The notes beneath the pieces were generated by a model, which was not told where the DNA came from, ran no database searches, and worked only from the letters and a program-made list of their open reading frames with translations. A DNA stretch of 64,000 bases from JACVRX01 sp963831385 (GTDB taxonomy: Bacteria > Actinomycetota > Actinomycetes > Jiangellales > Jiangellaceae): contig CAWHPW010000011.1 in the NCBI GenBank assembly GCA_963831385.1, forward strand, positions 310,001 through 374,000, read 5' to 3'. This document shows, piece after piece, positions 53,165 through 61,633 of the stretch (the stretch's first letter is position 1; the number at the start of each line of letters is the position of its first letter). Made by a program: the position numbers and the translations under genes.

Positions 53165-54192
53165 CGGCTCCCCTTCTCCGCCGCGGAAGCCAACCTTATG
53201 AGCCGCTCAGCCTTGAGCGCGGTCTCCTCCCACTCGCGCAGCGCGTCAGATGACCAGGTGATACCGGCTCCGGTGCCGAAGTGCAGCTGCCCGTCAGCGG
53301 CCCAGAAGGTTCTTATTCCGACGGCGAGCACGCCCTCGCCCGAATCCGCGTCAACCCAACCGACAGCCCCGCAGTACGGACCACGCGGCACTGGCTCGAG
53401 GTCCGCAATGGCCTGCACCGCGGTGGACTTCGGCGCCCCGCTGACCGAGCCGGGCGGGAAGGTCGCGTCGATGAGGTCCGCCCAGCCGCGTCCTGGTGCC
53501 AACCGACCGGTCACGGTCGAGACGAGATGCACCAGGCCGGGGTGGTCCTCGATGGTCAGCAGTCCCTCGACCGCGATGCTGCCGGTCCCGCAGACGCGGG
53601 ACAGATCGTTGCGCACCAGGTCCACGATCATGATGTTCTCGGCGACGTCCTTGTCCGTGAGGTCGCCTCGGGTGCGTCCCGTGCCCTTGATCGGAGCGGA
53701 CCACACCCGGTCGCCGCGGCGGCGCAGGTACAGCTCCGGCGAGGCCGTCGCGACGTGCACATCGACGTGCGGTAGCCGGATCACCCCCGCGTACGGGGCG
53801 TCGTGTCGCTCGGCCAGCAGGCTTGCCAGTGGCAGGAGATCCGGATCACCGACCAGCGGAGCCGACAGCACCCGGCACAGATTGGCTTGGTAGACGGTTC
53901 CCGCTGCGATCCGCTGGCGGATCTCCTCGACCGCGGCCAGGTAATCGCTGCAGTCGAACGAGCTCGACCAGCTTGCTGTCGGCGGACCGATCCACCCGGG
54001 AGCGCTCGGCAACGGGGCTTGGTGCCAGGTCGCGAACCGCGCGCAAGTCACAGCCCCTTCGTAGGTGATGACGATTGCCCATCTGCCGGAGCCGTCCAGC
54101 ACCCGCAGGTCGTCGGACAGGTCGACCAGATCGCTCGCGAGCTGCCCACCGAAGTGCGCCAGCGGCCGGTCCGGGTCGTACGCCATCTCCAC
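53161..54192 (-). CDS. pabB: Aminodeoxychorismate synthase component I
   Basis: The 343-residue chorismate-utilising enzyme adds ammonia to chorismate in folate synthesis. It has the MST-family core: KVWSAPIKGTGRTRGDLTDKDVAENIM with the PIKGT lysine, VDLVRNDLSRVCGTGSI, and SVSGAPKSTAVQAI near the C-terminus. The variable N-terminal anthranilate-synthase-like domain is shorter than in E. coli PabB. No pabA glutaminase gene is adjacent. Start GTG 54192; ATG 54186 is an alternative. It overlaps pabC by 4 bases. Confidence 0.9.
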   Translation of the reverse strand: MEMAYDPDRPLAHFGGQLASDLVDLSDDLRVLDGSGRWAIVITYEGAVTCARFATWHQAPLPSAPGWIGPPTASWSSSFDCSDYLAAVEEIRQRIAAGTVYQANLCRVLSAPLVGDPDLLPLASLLAERHDAPYAGVIRLPHVDVHVATASPELYLRRRGDRVWSAPIKGTGRTRGDLTDKDVAENIMIVDLVRNDLSRVCGTGSIAVEGLLTIEDHPGLVHLVSTVTGRLAPGRGWADLIDATFPPGSVSGAPKSTAVQAIADLEPVPRGPYCGAVGWVDADSGEGVLAVGIRTFWAADGQLHFGTGAGITWSSDALREWEETALKAERLIRLASAAEKGSR

Positions 54193-54293
54193 GGTGCCGC
54201 GACGCTACCCGCTACGCCGCGCCGGGTGCGAGCGCGGTCCTGGCGTGCTCCGCCATGTCGGCCCTGAACGAGTGTGCGGGCCTGTCAAGACGT

Positions 54294-54323
54294 TTGGATG
54301 CCGCCGAACCGATGGGCTAATCT
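54294..54323 (+). promoter_or_regulatory. Putative promoter of the tRNA-Gly-Cys-Val cluster
   Basis: TTGGAT (54294-54299) and TAATCT (54318-54323) are 18 bases apart and resemble a primary sigma-factor promoter. The tRNA-Gly begins 37 bases downstream of the -10 box. Confidence 0.5.
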
Positions 54324-54359
54324 GCTGTGCGCCACCCGCCTCCGACGGTGTGGCCGCGC

Positions 54360-54432
54360 GCGGACGTAGCGCAGTTGGTAGCGCATCACCTTGCCAAGGT
54401 GAGGGTCGCGGGTTCGAGTCCCGTCGTCCGCT
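54360..54432 (+). tRNA. tRNA-Gly (anticodon GCC)
   Basis: GCGGACG pairs with CGTCCGC, the anticodon stem TCACC/GGTGA encloses TTGCCAA, and the T-arm is GCGGGTTCGAGTCCCGT. It is the first tRNA of a three-gene cluster. Confidence 0.95.
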
Positions 54433-54460
54433 CGGAGCGAGGCCACGCGGGCCTCACCTC

Positions 54461-54531
54461 GGTGGAGTGGCCGAGAGGCGAGGCAACGGCCTGCAAAGCC
54501 GTGTACACGGGTTCGAATCCCGTCTCCACCT
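54461..54531 (+). tRNA. tRNA-Cys (anticodon GCA)
   Basis: GGTGGAG pairs with CTCCACC, the anticodon stem ACGGC/GCCGT encloses CTGCAAA, and the T-arm is ACGGGTTCGAATCCCGT. It lies between tRNA-Gly and tRNA-Val. Confidence 0.94.
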
Positions 54532-54547
54532 CGGCACCACACAGCAC

Positions 54548-54622
54548 GGGCGATTAGCTCAGTGGGAGAGCACTTCCTTGACACGGAAGGGGTCACTGGT
54601 TCAATCCCAGTATCGCCCACCA
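54548..54622 (+). tRNA. tRNA-Val (anticodon GAC), with encoded CCA
   Basis: GGGCGAT pairs with ATCGCCC, the anticodon stem CTTCC/GGAAG encloses TTGACAC, and discriminator A is followed by CCA at 54620-54622. Its 3' end is duplicated at 55082-55105, as expected for an integration target. Confidence 0.95.
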
Positions 54623-54623
54623 C
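54600..54623. repeat. Candidate attL: 3' end of tRNA-Val
   Basis: The last 20 bases of the T-arm and acceptor plus CCAC are repeated at 55082-55105 with one mismatch (A for T at the fifth base). The shared exact core CCCAGTATCGCCCACCAC is typical of tyrosine-recombinase attachment at a tRNA 3' end. Confidence 0.65.
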
Positions 54624-54638
54624 ACATCACCGCAGGTC

Positions 54639-54665
54639 AGCCCCGGTTTCGGCCGGGGCTCTTTC
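54639..54665 (+). terminator. Rho-independent-like terminator of the tRNA cluster
   Basis: AGCCCCGG (54639-54646) pairs with CCGGGGCT (54653-54660) around a 6-base loop, followed by CTTTC. It lies 17 bases after the encoded CCA. Confidence 0.75.
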
Positions 54666-54669
54666 GTTA

Positions 54670-54690
54670 CCGTGTCACCCCCGTGTCACC
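54670..54690. repeat. Tandem 10-bp direct repeat CCGTGTCACC
   Basis: CCGTGTCACC occurs at 54670-54679 and 54681-54690, an 11-base period. It may be arm-type recombinase sites or debris of an element next to attL. Nothing more is visible here. Confidence 0.4.
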
Positions 54691-54816
54691 GCGACAAGCC
54701 GGAGATGTGACGCCGTGCGAATCGCCGACCAGCGGATCGCGCTGCTCTGTACCGCAGCTACTGCTCCGGTACAGCCTCGACAACGGCTGGGAACCGGATC
54801 TGTACGCGTCGTGGTG

Positions 54817-54981
54817 TTAGAGGGTGGCGTATGGACGAGTCGGCCGGTCGGTGGACCAGCTGTCTTTTGCGCGGGCAAGCAGCGGGCGGCGAGGCCCGCC
54901 GTCGTTGTCCACCCAGCGCGCCATGAAGGTTGCCGCACCGGCAAGGCCAACGATCACGGCGATGAGCAGGAACATCGTCAT
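54817..54981 (-). CDS. Small single-span membrane protein inside the att-flanked segment
   Basis: A 54-residue frame starts at ATG 54981, 6 bases after the strong site GGAGG (54988-54992). It reads MTMFLLIAVIVGLAGAATFMAR, a membrane helix, then WVDNDGGPRRPLLARAKDSW and a charged tail ending PYATL. It is too short for many gene callers. It is the only plausible gene between the duplicated tRNA ends. Function unknown. Confidence 0.5.
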   Translation of the reverse strand: MTMFLLIAVIVGLAGAATFMARWVDNDGGPRRPLLARAKDSWSTDRPTRPYATL

Positions 54982-55081
54982 CACTCACCTCCTGCATCGC
55001 ACCTTGGTGCCTTCTGAGTTTACCCGCGCCGCCTGACGTCTGCGGCGACGAGCCGAACCGAGGTGAACTATGCGTCAGATC

Positions 55082-55105
55082 TTCATTCCCAGTATCGCCC
55101 ACCAC
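55082..55105. repeat. Candidate attR: duplicate of the tRNA-Val 3' end
   Basis: The 24 bases match 54600-54623 except for one mismatch. The flanking bases diverge, so this is not a second full tRNA gene. The 480 bp between the copies hold a terminator, a short direct repeat and one small ORF, with no integrase. Confidence 0.65.
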
Positions 55106-55190
55106 CAAAATCGCAGGCCACAAGCACGAAGAGCGCGGGTCGCACGGCGGCGCACCCGATCGTGCCGGCGGCAGATGTCTCTCAGCCTCC

Positions 55191-55613
55191 CTACGGCGGC
55201 AACAGCGGTGCGTCCGACAGCTGTACGGCATCGGGCCAGCGCTCGCCGGCGCAGGTGAAGCCACCCTCCAGCTCGATCAACGGGTTGGTCTCGAACTCAT
55301 CGCCGACCGCGATCTCGCGCCCGTCGGTGACCAATACCGGTCCGGATGGGTCGACGTAGACATAGGTGGAGAAGACGAGCAGGACGCGCTCGTCGATCCA
55401 CGGGCACGCCTCGTCGTCGTGCACGTCGATCCCGGCGAGCGTGGTCCTCCAGGCCACGTCCTCCATGACGCCAGAGAAGTCAAGAAATGGCACCGCGACC
55501 CGGCTCAAGACAGGTGCGGTCTCAGTTCTGGGTGACGACGTTCCGCAGCCAGCGACACCCAAGACACCAGCCGATACGACTATCGAACAGACCAACTTTC
55601 GTAGTTGTGACAT
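55191..55613 (-). CDS. Putative lipoprotein of unknown function
   Basis: From ATG 55613 (AGGA 8 bases upstream) the 140-residue protein has a signal peptide SQLRKLVCSIVVSAGVLGVAGCG with the lipobox VAGC. The mature part is acidic (HDDEACPWIDERVLLVFSTYVYVDPSGPVLVTDGREIAVGDEFE) and contains two further Cys that could pair. It has no recognised domain. It lies just outside the candidate attR. Confidence 0.7.
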   Translation of the reverse strand: MSQLRKLVCSIVVSAGVLGVAGCGTSSPRTETAPVLSRVAVPFLDFSGVMEDVAWRTTLAGIDVHDDEACPWIDERVLLVFSTYVYVDPSGPVLVTDGREIAVGDEFETNPLIELEGGFTCAGERWPDAVQLSDAPLLPP

Positions 55614-55820
55614 CGTCATCATCCTGTCATCAATGATGCGGAGTACCTGGACGCGATCGCGCGCCAATCAACAGCCGAACGTCGTGCTCGCGCCGATGAA
55701 CGGATCTTCGTGCCCTCTGATGATGCTCGAACCTGACTCACCGGAGCAGGATCCACGTCCGATGGCCGTTCTCGGTCGCTGGCAAAGCCGGAAACCGCAG
55801 CAACGGTAAGGGCTGTCGGG

Positions 55821-56019
55821 ATGTCAGACTTGGCCAAATCCATGCCGCGCCCGCGCACCGAGCCGCGTCAGCGCCGCTGGCTGTTGGCTGCCGGCGTCGG
55901 TGTCGGCGGGTTCCTGTTCGGTCTGATCGTCGGTTTCGCTGGCGGCTACGCCGGCGGCAGAGCGATGCCCAGGCGACCGCGCCGTCCACCCGATCGCCGA
56001 CGCCTCGTGCAAAACCTAG
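55821..56019 (+). CDS. Possible small membrane protein without clean stop
   Basis: ATG 55821 opens a basic N-terminus (MSDLAKSMPRPRTEPRQRRW) and a Gly-rich membrane helix (LLAAGVGVGGFLFGLIVGFAGGYAGG, about 21-46). The frame then runs on antisense to the large gene for hundreds of codons, which is not credible. A stop in the neighbouring frame at 56017-56019 suggests the real gene is short with a frame error. The stretch 55614-55820 holds nothing else that I recognise. Confidence 0.35.
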
Positions 56020-58964
56020 GGAGATCGCTCACGCTCGGTGAGTCGCCGAGCGAGCACCCGCATCACCGCGAGGCTGGTTTCGGGACGCTCTCGAAGGATC
56101 CCGGCGAACTGCCTCTGCCCGATGGTGAGGAGGCGGACCTCGCCCGAGGCCATCAAGGTTGCCATGCGCGGTTGGTCAGTGATGACCGCCAACTCTCCGA
56201 CCACGTCCCCCTCGGACCGGCGCGCCGGCTCGCGGTCGTTCACGACCACGGCGACCTCACCGGACACGATGATGTGCATCTCGGAGCCGGGCTCACCCTC
56301 CGCGACGATGACATCGCCGTCCTGATGCACGCTTTCGTCGGCGACGGCCGCGATCCGCTTGAGGTCCTCCGGCGGAAGGCCCTCGAACATCGGCGCCTTC
56401 CGCAGGAACAGCACGCGCTCCATCACGGCCAGGGTGGGCAGTGTCCTCGCCATTGGGTTCCCTTCCACAGCCGTGCTCATCGCGAACTCTGCACATTCCC
56501 GAATCCACGGGTCAGGATGATCGAGGAGCTCCGATACCTGGTCCGCCGAATCCCGGATCGGCACCTGGCCCGACTCCCAGACGGCCACCAGCGGCCGCAG
56601 TGTTGCGGCATCCTTCGACGAGTCGATCAGCTCGACGGCAGCCGCGCGTTGCGCAGCGTCACCGGCCTCCAGGTTGCCGATCGCCTCAGAGAGCAGCGAT
56701 CGATCGGAGGAGATGACGGCGACCGCCCGAATGGCATCGAGCGCATGCTGCTCAGCACTGCGAGCCAGCGCATCGTGCAACAGGAGCCGTCGTTCGTCGC
56801 CGTCGCCGGAGAGCCCCTCGGCCAGTTGGTGGTCTCGCAGAGCTTGCCGCGCCGACTCCCCCGCAAACCGGCGAACCACGTCGGCCGCACCGTCGACGGG
56901 CAAGTGCTCGAGAGCCAGCAGTGCGCCGGCTGCAGACTCCGATCGGTCAAGTGCGAGCATGACGGCCGGGACCGACGGCCGTCCGATCCCACCGAGCGCA
57001 CGAGCAGCTGCCGCCCGTACCGCCGAATCGGTATCGGCAAGCAGCTTGACCAGCGGCTGCACTGCCTGTTCGGGATCTATGTCCGCGAGCGCCGCTGCAG
57101 CAGTTGCTCGCACCGGAGGAAGTGGATCGTCGAGGAGGCCCGCCACCAGTCGACCGGCTTCCGCGCTCCGGCGTTGTCGCAGCGCTCGGACGGCGGCCCG
57201 TCTCTGGTCCGGATCGTCGTCTGAGCTCATCTGCCGGAGCACGTCCGCGGCCCGGTCCGAACCGTCGCCACCCAGCAGTGCCACCGCGGCCTCGGCCCGC
57301 ACCGCAGGATCGGGGTCGTCGAGCAGTGGCTCCAGCGCTTGGGCCGCCCCGTCAAGTACCCGGCTCCCGTACACCGCGGCCAGCCGGACCGATGCGTCAG
57401 GGTCGGTCAACCGATGCTCGAGGTCGGGGAGCGCCGACGGGTCGCCCAACCGGCCGAGCGCCCGAACCGACGAGGCTCGAACCCCGGCATCAGGGTCGAC
57501 CAGTGCAGCCCGCAGCGGAATCACGAGCCCCCGGTTCTGCAGTGTCCCCAAGACTTCGGCGGCTACCCGGCGCACCCGGGGATCGGGGTCCGAGAGACCG
57601 GTCACTGCCACCGAGACGGCGGCCGCGTCCTCCCGGATGCCCGCAAAGGGCTCCCCTTGGTCGATCTCGAAGACGTGCGGCCGGCCGCTACGCAGCGTCT
57701 CGGCCACCGCGGCGGCGTAGGAGCGTCTCGCCCGCCACATCGTGAAAGCGGTAAGGACCGCCGCGCCGAACCCGATGACGAACAACTGTTCCGGCTGAAG
57801 TGTCGTCTGCCCCACGATCAGGATCACGCCCGCAAGTGCGGTTCCGGCCTGTGTCGGTACGCCGTTCAAGAACGCCCGCGCGTGATCACGACGCTCAGGC
57901 GGCGTCACGTTGATCATGGCTTCCCAGGCGCTGTTGGCCAGGCCCTGCATCCAGACGACCTGAAAGAACCGGACTGCAACCAGCAGGGCAAACGAGGAGT
58001 TCAGCACCAGGACTCCAAATCCCACCGCGTACGCGATTGCGTAGGCCAGCAAGATCACGGGGGTCCCGAACCTCGAGTACAGCCGGTTCGCGACGAACAG
58101 AGAGATCAGTAGGGCGACTCCGGTCGAGATTCCCGAGAAGACACCGAGGAACCCGGCCAATTCCGCGGCATCGGGAAAACGGTCCAAGGCCGCTCGCGAG
58201 AACGGCAGGTAGAGCGTGAAGAGGAGCACAGACATGAGCACGGCTCCGGCCGACATCCAGCGCAGCAGGTCAGACCGCCGGACCGTTCGATAACCCTCCC
58301 GAATGGCGCCCAGGGCCGTGACCCGGTCTCGGCCCAGTCGTCGAATCCGACCTGCGCCCGGCCCCCACCTCGCCAGTACCACTCGGGCCAAGGCAGAGGT
58401 GGCCACCAGGACACCGGCCCACAGAAGCAGGAGGTTCTCCGGCTGCAGCCAAGCGGCGAGAGGCTGCGTCACCAGGCCGCCGAGCGCCGCGCCAGCAATT
58501 CCTCCCGCTGCGAACAGCGGGAACAACCGTTTGGCTTGCCGCGTGTCCGTCACCAAGCCGGCGATTCCCCACAGGTAGGACCCCTGCACAAGAAACGCCA
58601 GCCCCGCAAAGAGCCACAGCGCCGGGTACACCCACCGGATGCCGGCCTGAGCTGTCAACCAGCCGACGACAAGCAAGGCAGCCAACGCAAGCGGCAATAG
58701 CGTGAAGAGCCTCTCCCGGGCCATCCGGCCGAGTAGCGCGGTGACACCGAGGGAAGCGACGAACAGCAACGCCCCGAGCAGCAGATAGAGGACCGGCAGT
58801 TCATCGACACCGTCCTGCGCGAAGAGCAGTGCGTCGATGCTGCTCTGACCGACTGTGAAGCCCGCCCACGTCGCGAACATGAGTCCGACGGTGAGCGCGA
58901 CCATCGGTTCTTCGCCGGACCGAACCCGCAAGGCGCGGTTCAGCCGGCCCGGGCGCCTATCCAT
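56016..58964 (-). CDS. Membrane transporter-like / HEAT-repeat / cyclic-nucleotide-binding protein
   Basis: The 982-residue protein starts at ATG 58964. Residues ~25-425 hold about twelve helices resembling MFS or ATP/ADP carrier-like (Npt1-type) proteins. Residues ~460-800 are HEAT-like repeats, with repeated DPDPxVRxxAAxALG patterns. A C-terminal cyclic-nucleotide-binding domain (about 850-970) has EGEPGSEMHIIVSGEVAVVV and EGDVVGELAVITDQPRMATLMA, the phosphate-binding cassette (GELA, R) intact. The start overlaps the cyclase-ATPase gene stop by 8 bases. cNMP made by that protein may control this one; this is inference. Confidence 0.88.
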   Translation of the reverse strand: MDRRPGRLNRALRVRSGEEPMVALTVGLMFATWAGFTVGQSSIDALLFAQDGVDELPVLYLLLGALLFVASLGVTALLGRMARERLFTLLPLALAALLVVGWLTAQAGIRWVYPALWLFAGLAFLVQGSYLWGIAGLVTDTRQAKRLFPLFAAGGIAGAALGGLVTQPLAAWLQPENLLLLWAGVLVATSALARVVLARWGPGAGRIRRLGRDRVTALGAIREGYRTVRRSDLLRWMSAGAVLMSVLLFTLYLPFSRAALDRFPDAAELAGFLGVFSGISTGVALLISLFVANRLYSRFGTPVILLAYAIAYAVGFGVLVLNSSFALLVAVRFFQVVWMQGLANSAWEAMINVTPPERRDHARAFLNGVPTQAGTALAGVILIVGQTTLQPEQLFVIGFGAAVLTAFTMWRARRSYAAAVAETLRSGRPHVFEIDQGEPFAGIREDAAAVSVAVTGLSDPDPRVRRVAAEVLGTLQNRGLVIPLRAALVDPDAGVRASSVRALGRLGDPSALPDLEHRLTDPDASVRLAAVYGSRVLDGAAQALEPLLDDPDPAVRAEAAVALLGGDGSDRAADVLRQMSSDDDPDQRRAAVRALRQRRSAEAGRLVAGLLDDPLPPVRATAAAALADIDPEQAVQPLVKLLADTDSAVRAAAARALGGIGRPSVPAVMLALDRSESAAGALLALEHLPVDGAADVVRRFAGESARQALRDHQLAEGLSGDGDERRLLLHDALARSAEQHALDAIRAVAVISSDRSLLSEAIGNLEAGDAAQRAAAVELIDSSKDAATLRPLVAVWESGQVPIRDSADQVSELLDHPDPWIRECAEFAMSTAVEGNPMARTLPTLAVMERVLFLRKAPMFEGLPPEDLKRIAAVADESVHQDGDVIVAEGEPGSEMHIIVSGEVAVVVNDREPARRSEGDVVGELAVITDQPRMATLMASGEVRLLTIGQRQFAGILRERPETSLAVMRVLARRLTERERSP

Positions 58965-60909
58965 CGTCCCTGGCGTAGGCCACGGCATCGGCTCGGCTCA
59001 TCGACCGGCCTTCGGCGAGTGCCCGGTCGACCGCTTCGTCACCGATCGCCTGACGAGCGATGGCGAGGACGTCGGCCGCGGTAATCTCACCGGCTGCCAG
59101 CGGCAGGGCAGCCTCGAGCCTGCGTTGGATCTCTCGGCCGGAACCGAACAGCCGGACAGCTCGTTCGTGCTGTCCTTGGGCCGACTCCAGGCCGGACAGG
59201 ATCTCGAGGACCGCGCCCGTCCCCAACGAGTTGTCCGCTTCGTCGACCAGGCCGAGCGCCTCGACGATCGCCGCCCGGGCCGCCGCTGGATCACCTAGCT
59301 GCTGTTTCCCCTGCGCAAACGCGGCCAGGACGTGGACGAGGTGGAACCTGTCGTGGAGCTCGCGAAAGCTGGCGATGGCCTCCTCGAGCAGCGGGACAGC
59401 CGACTGGTGGTCACCCAGCCCGCCCAGGAACATCGCCATGTTGCCCTTTGCCTTGGCCACGCCCGCGAGGTCGCCGAGCGCCTCGAAACGGTCCATGGCA
59501 TCGCGCAGCGCGTCGATGTTCCCGGGTCCGATCCGCCATTCGATGTCCGTGTCCAACGAGGGGCCGGGTACGAATGCGAGGTTGTACACCGCCTCGGCGA
59601 CGCCGTGGCGATCACCAAGTGCCTGGTATATCGCGAGCGCCTTCCGGTACTGCTGATCGGTGGTTTCGTTGTCAGCCTGGTAATACGCGATGCTGCCCGC
59701 CGCAAGGTGCGCCCTGGCCAGGATCGGAGTGGCATCCGGGCCGGACGAGGAGATCAGCCGCTCCAGCCAACGCCGTCCCACCGAGAGGTAGCCCCGTTGC
59801 TGCCAGAACCGCCACATCGCAGCAGCCGCGTCTGCGCCCCTCTCCGGCTGTCCCACCTCGAGCGCCCATTGAAACGCCGCCTGCAGGTTGTCGTGCTCGT
59901 GTTCGAACCGGTTCAGCCACGGAACCTGGTCGTCCGCCGTCAGATGAGGCTCACCGGCATGCGCCAGTGCAAGGAAGTAGTCGGCGTGGCGACGCCGGGT
60001 CGCTGCCTCGTCGCCTTCAGCGGCCAGCAGCTCTCCGGCGAACTCCCGGATGGTCTCGAGCATGCCGAACCGGGGATCACCGTTCCGCGTTTCGGTCTTT
60101 CCCACCAGGCTGTTGTCGATCAAGGAGATCAATCCATCCAGCGTGTCGACGCCCAGGTCACCCTCCGGATTGCCGACCGCTTCCAGAGCTTCCAGGCTCA
60201 CGCCACCCCGGAACACCGACAGCCGGGCGAACAGTCGCTGCTCGGGTTCGGCCAGCAGACCATGGCTCCAGCTGATGGTGGCCCGCAGTGTGCGCTGCCT
60301 CGGTGGCAGGTTGCGTGCGGTCGCAGCCAGTAGATCGGGCCCGGCGCGCAGCCGGGAAAGAATCGCCTGCGGCGTCAGCACCTTGATCCGGCTGGCCGCC
60401 AGTTCGATGGCCAGCGGCAAGCCGTCGAGACGGGCGCAGATGTCAGCCACGACGCGGGCGTTTGACTCGCTCAGGGCGAACTCCGGAGAAGCGGCGCGAG
60501 CCCGTTCGATGAACAGGGCGATCGCTTCGTACCGGGACAGGAGCATGAGCTCTTCCGCGTCGTCGAGATCGGGCAGCGCGAGTGGTGGGACCGGCAACTC
60601 CTGTTCACCGTAGAGGCGAAGGGGGGCCCGACTGGTAGCAAGGATCCGCAGCTTCGGCGCCGCTCCAAGCAGCCGCTCGGCGACCCAGGCGCCCGGCAAC
60701 ACGTGCTCGAAGTTGTCGAGCACCAAGAGAACGTCCGCTGCGGCCACACCATCGACCAGAGTGTCGATGAGCTCTCGCCCTTGCTGGTCCCTCATCCCCA
60801 ACGCTTGGGTGATTGCGGACGGTATCTGCGCGTGGTCTGACAGCGGCGCAAGGTCGACGAAGAAGACCCCGTCGTCGAACCGGCGAAGGAGTTCACTCGC
60901 GACCTCCAA
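58957..60909 (-). CDS. STAND ATPase-TPR part of cyclase-ATPase-TPR paralogue 1
   Basis: This is the C-terminal two thirds of a receptor-like protein. It begins just after the P-loop (EVASELLRRFDDGVFFVDLAP) and includes Walker B-like DVLLVLDNFEHVLPG, ILATSRAPLRL and ARLDGLPLAIELAASRIKVL, as in NB-ARC/AfsR-type STAND proteins. TPR-like helices follow (WRFWQQRGYLSVGRRWLERL ... AVPLLEEAIASFRELHDRF), and the end reads SMSRADAVAYARDDG. The Walker A sequence and cyclase domain are in the neighbouring frame (60792-61607), disconnected by one missing base at 60931-60936. Confidence 0.82.
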   Translation of the reverse strand: MEVASELLRRFDDGVFFVDLAPLSDHAQIPSAITQALGMRDQQGRELIDTLVDGVAAADVLLVLDNFEHVLPGAWVAERLLGAAPKLRILATSRAPLRLYGEQELPVPPLALPDLDDAEELMLLSRYEAIALFIERARAASPEFALSESNARVVADICARLDGLPLAIELAASRIKVLTPQAILSRLRAGPDLLAATARNLPPRQRTLRATISWSHGLLAEPEQRLFARLSVFRGGVSLEALEAVGNPEGDLGVDTLDGLISLIDNSLVGKTETRNGDPRFGMLETIREFAGELLAAEGDEAATRRRHADYFLALAHAGEPHLTADDQVPWLNRFEHEHDNLQAAFQWALEVGQPERGADAAAAMWRFWQQRGYLSVGRRWLERLISSSGPDATPILARAHLAAGSIAYYQADNETTDQQYRKALAIYQALGDRHGVAEAVYNLAFVPGPSLDTDIEWRIGPGNIDALRDAMDRFEALGDLAGVAKAKGNMAMFLGGLGDHQSAVPLLEEAIASFRELHDRFHLVHVLAAFAQGKQQLGDPAAARAAIVEALGLVDEADNSLGTGAVLEILSGLESAQGQHERAVRLFGSGREIQRRLEAALPLAAGEITAADVLAIARQAIGDEAVDRALAEGRSMSRADAVAYARDDG

Positions 60910-61607
60910 GGCCAGCCGCGTCTTGCCCGACCCCCCGGTCCGGTCAGCGTCACCAGCCGGTGATCACCGAGCGACTGCATAACCCGTGCGATCTCGTCGG
61001 CTCGGCCCACGAAGCTGGTGAGCTGCAGCGGCAGGTTGTTGGGCCGGACGTCGAACGACCGGATCGGCGGGAAGTCGGCCGGCAACCCGGCGATGACGAG
61101 GTCGAAGAGACGCTCCGGGTGGGTGATGTCCAGAAGGCGATGCTCCCCCAGATCGCGGAGAGTCACCCCGTCGGGCAATTCATGTTTGACGAGGGCTCGA
61201 GTGGCGTCGGAGATGAGTACCTGTCCTCCGTGCGTCACGCCGGCGATCCGGGCGGCCGCGTTGACGTCGATCCCGATGTAGTCGTCCCCGCCAAGAACCC
61301 CCTGCCCCGTGTGCAGTCCCATCCGGACCCGAAGCTCCACACCCTCGGGCCAATCGTTTCCGCTCAGCTTGCGCTGGGCAGCAACCGCACCCCGAACGGC
61401 GTCGATGGGGCTTGGAAAGGTCACGAAGAAGGAGTCGCCCTCGGTACGAACGACGTAGCCATTGTTGCCCTCGACGGCAGCTCGGATGATCTCATCGTGA
61501 CGATCCTGTACGGCTCGGTATCCCTCGCCCAGGGTCCGCAGGAGCCGGGTGGATCCCTCGATGTCGGTGAACAGGAACGTGACCGTCCCGGTTGGCGGCG
61601 CAGGCAT
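60792..61607 (-). CDS. Class III nucleotidyl cyclase domain of paralogue 1
   Basis: The N-terminal 185 residues form a cyclase homology domain. Metal Asp residues are in VTFLFTDIEGSTRLL and RTEGDSFFVTF, the specificity Asp in DDYIGIDVN, and the transition-state pair in VNAAARIA; the usual substrate Lys is Arg (VVRTEGD). A linker ends NNLPLQLTSFVGRADEIARVMQSLGDHRLVTLTGPGG, then the frame breaks within the Walker A and reads nonsense to 60792. Restoring one G gives GPGGSGKTRL and fuses it to the STAND frame, total about 880 residues. Start ATG 61607; no strong SD. Confidence 0.82.
   Translation of the reverse strand: MPAPPTGTVTFLFTDIEGSTRLLRTLGEGYRAVQDRHDEIIRAAVEGNNGYVVRTEGDSFFVTFPSPIDAVRGAVAAQRKLSGNDWPEGVELRVRMGLHTGQGVLGGDDYIGIDVNAAARIAGVTHGGQVLISDATRALVKHELPDGVTLRDLGEHRLLDITHPERLFDLVIAGLPADFPPIRSFDVRPNNLPLQLTSFVGRADEIARVMQSLGDHRLVTLTGPGGRARRGWPWRSRVNSFAGSTTGSSSSTLRRCQTTRRYRPQSPKRWG
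60931..60936 (-). other. C6/G6 tract where paralogue 1 loses its frame
   Basis: On the coding strand CCG GGG GGT CGG is read. One extra G (or a -1 slip on the heptamer G GGG GGT) gives TCG GGC AAG ACG, restoring the Walker A residues SGKT. Confidence 0.75.
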
Positions 61608-61633
61608 TTGTCGCGATCGTACGGCCCGGGCGC

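Noticed and set aside
55821..57224. 467-codon plus-strand frame
   Set aside because: Only its first ~60 codons are plausible. The rest is antisense to the HEAT/cNMP-binding protein.
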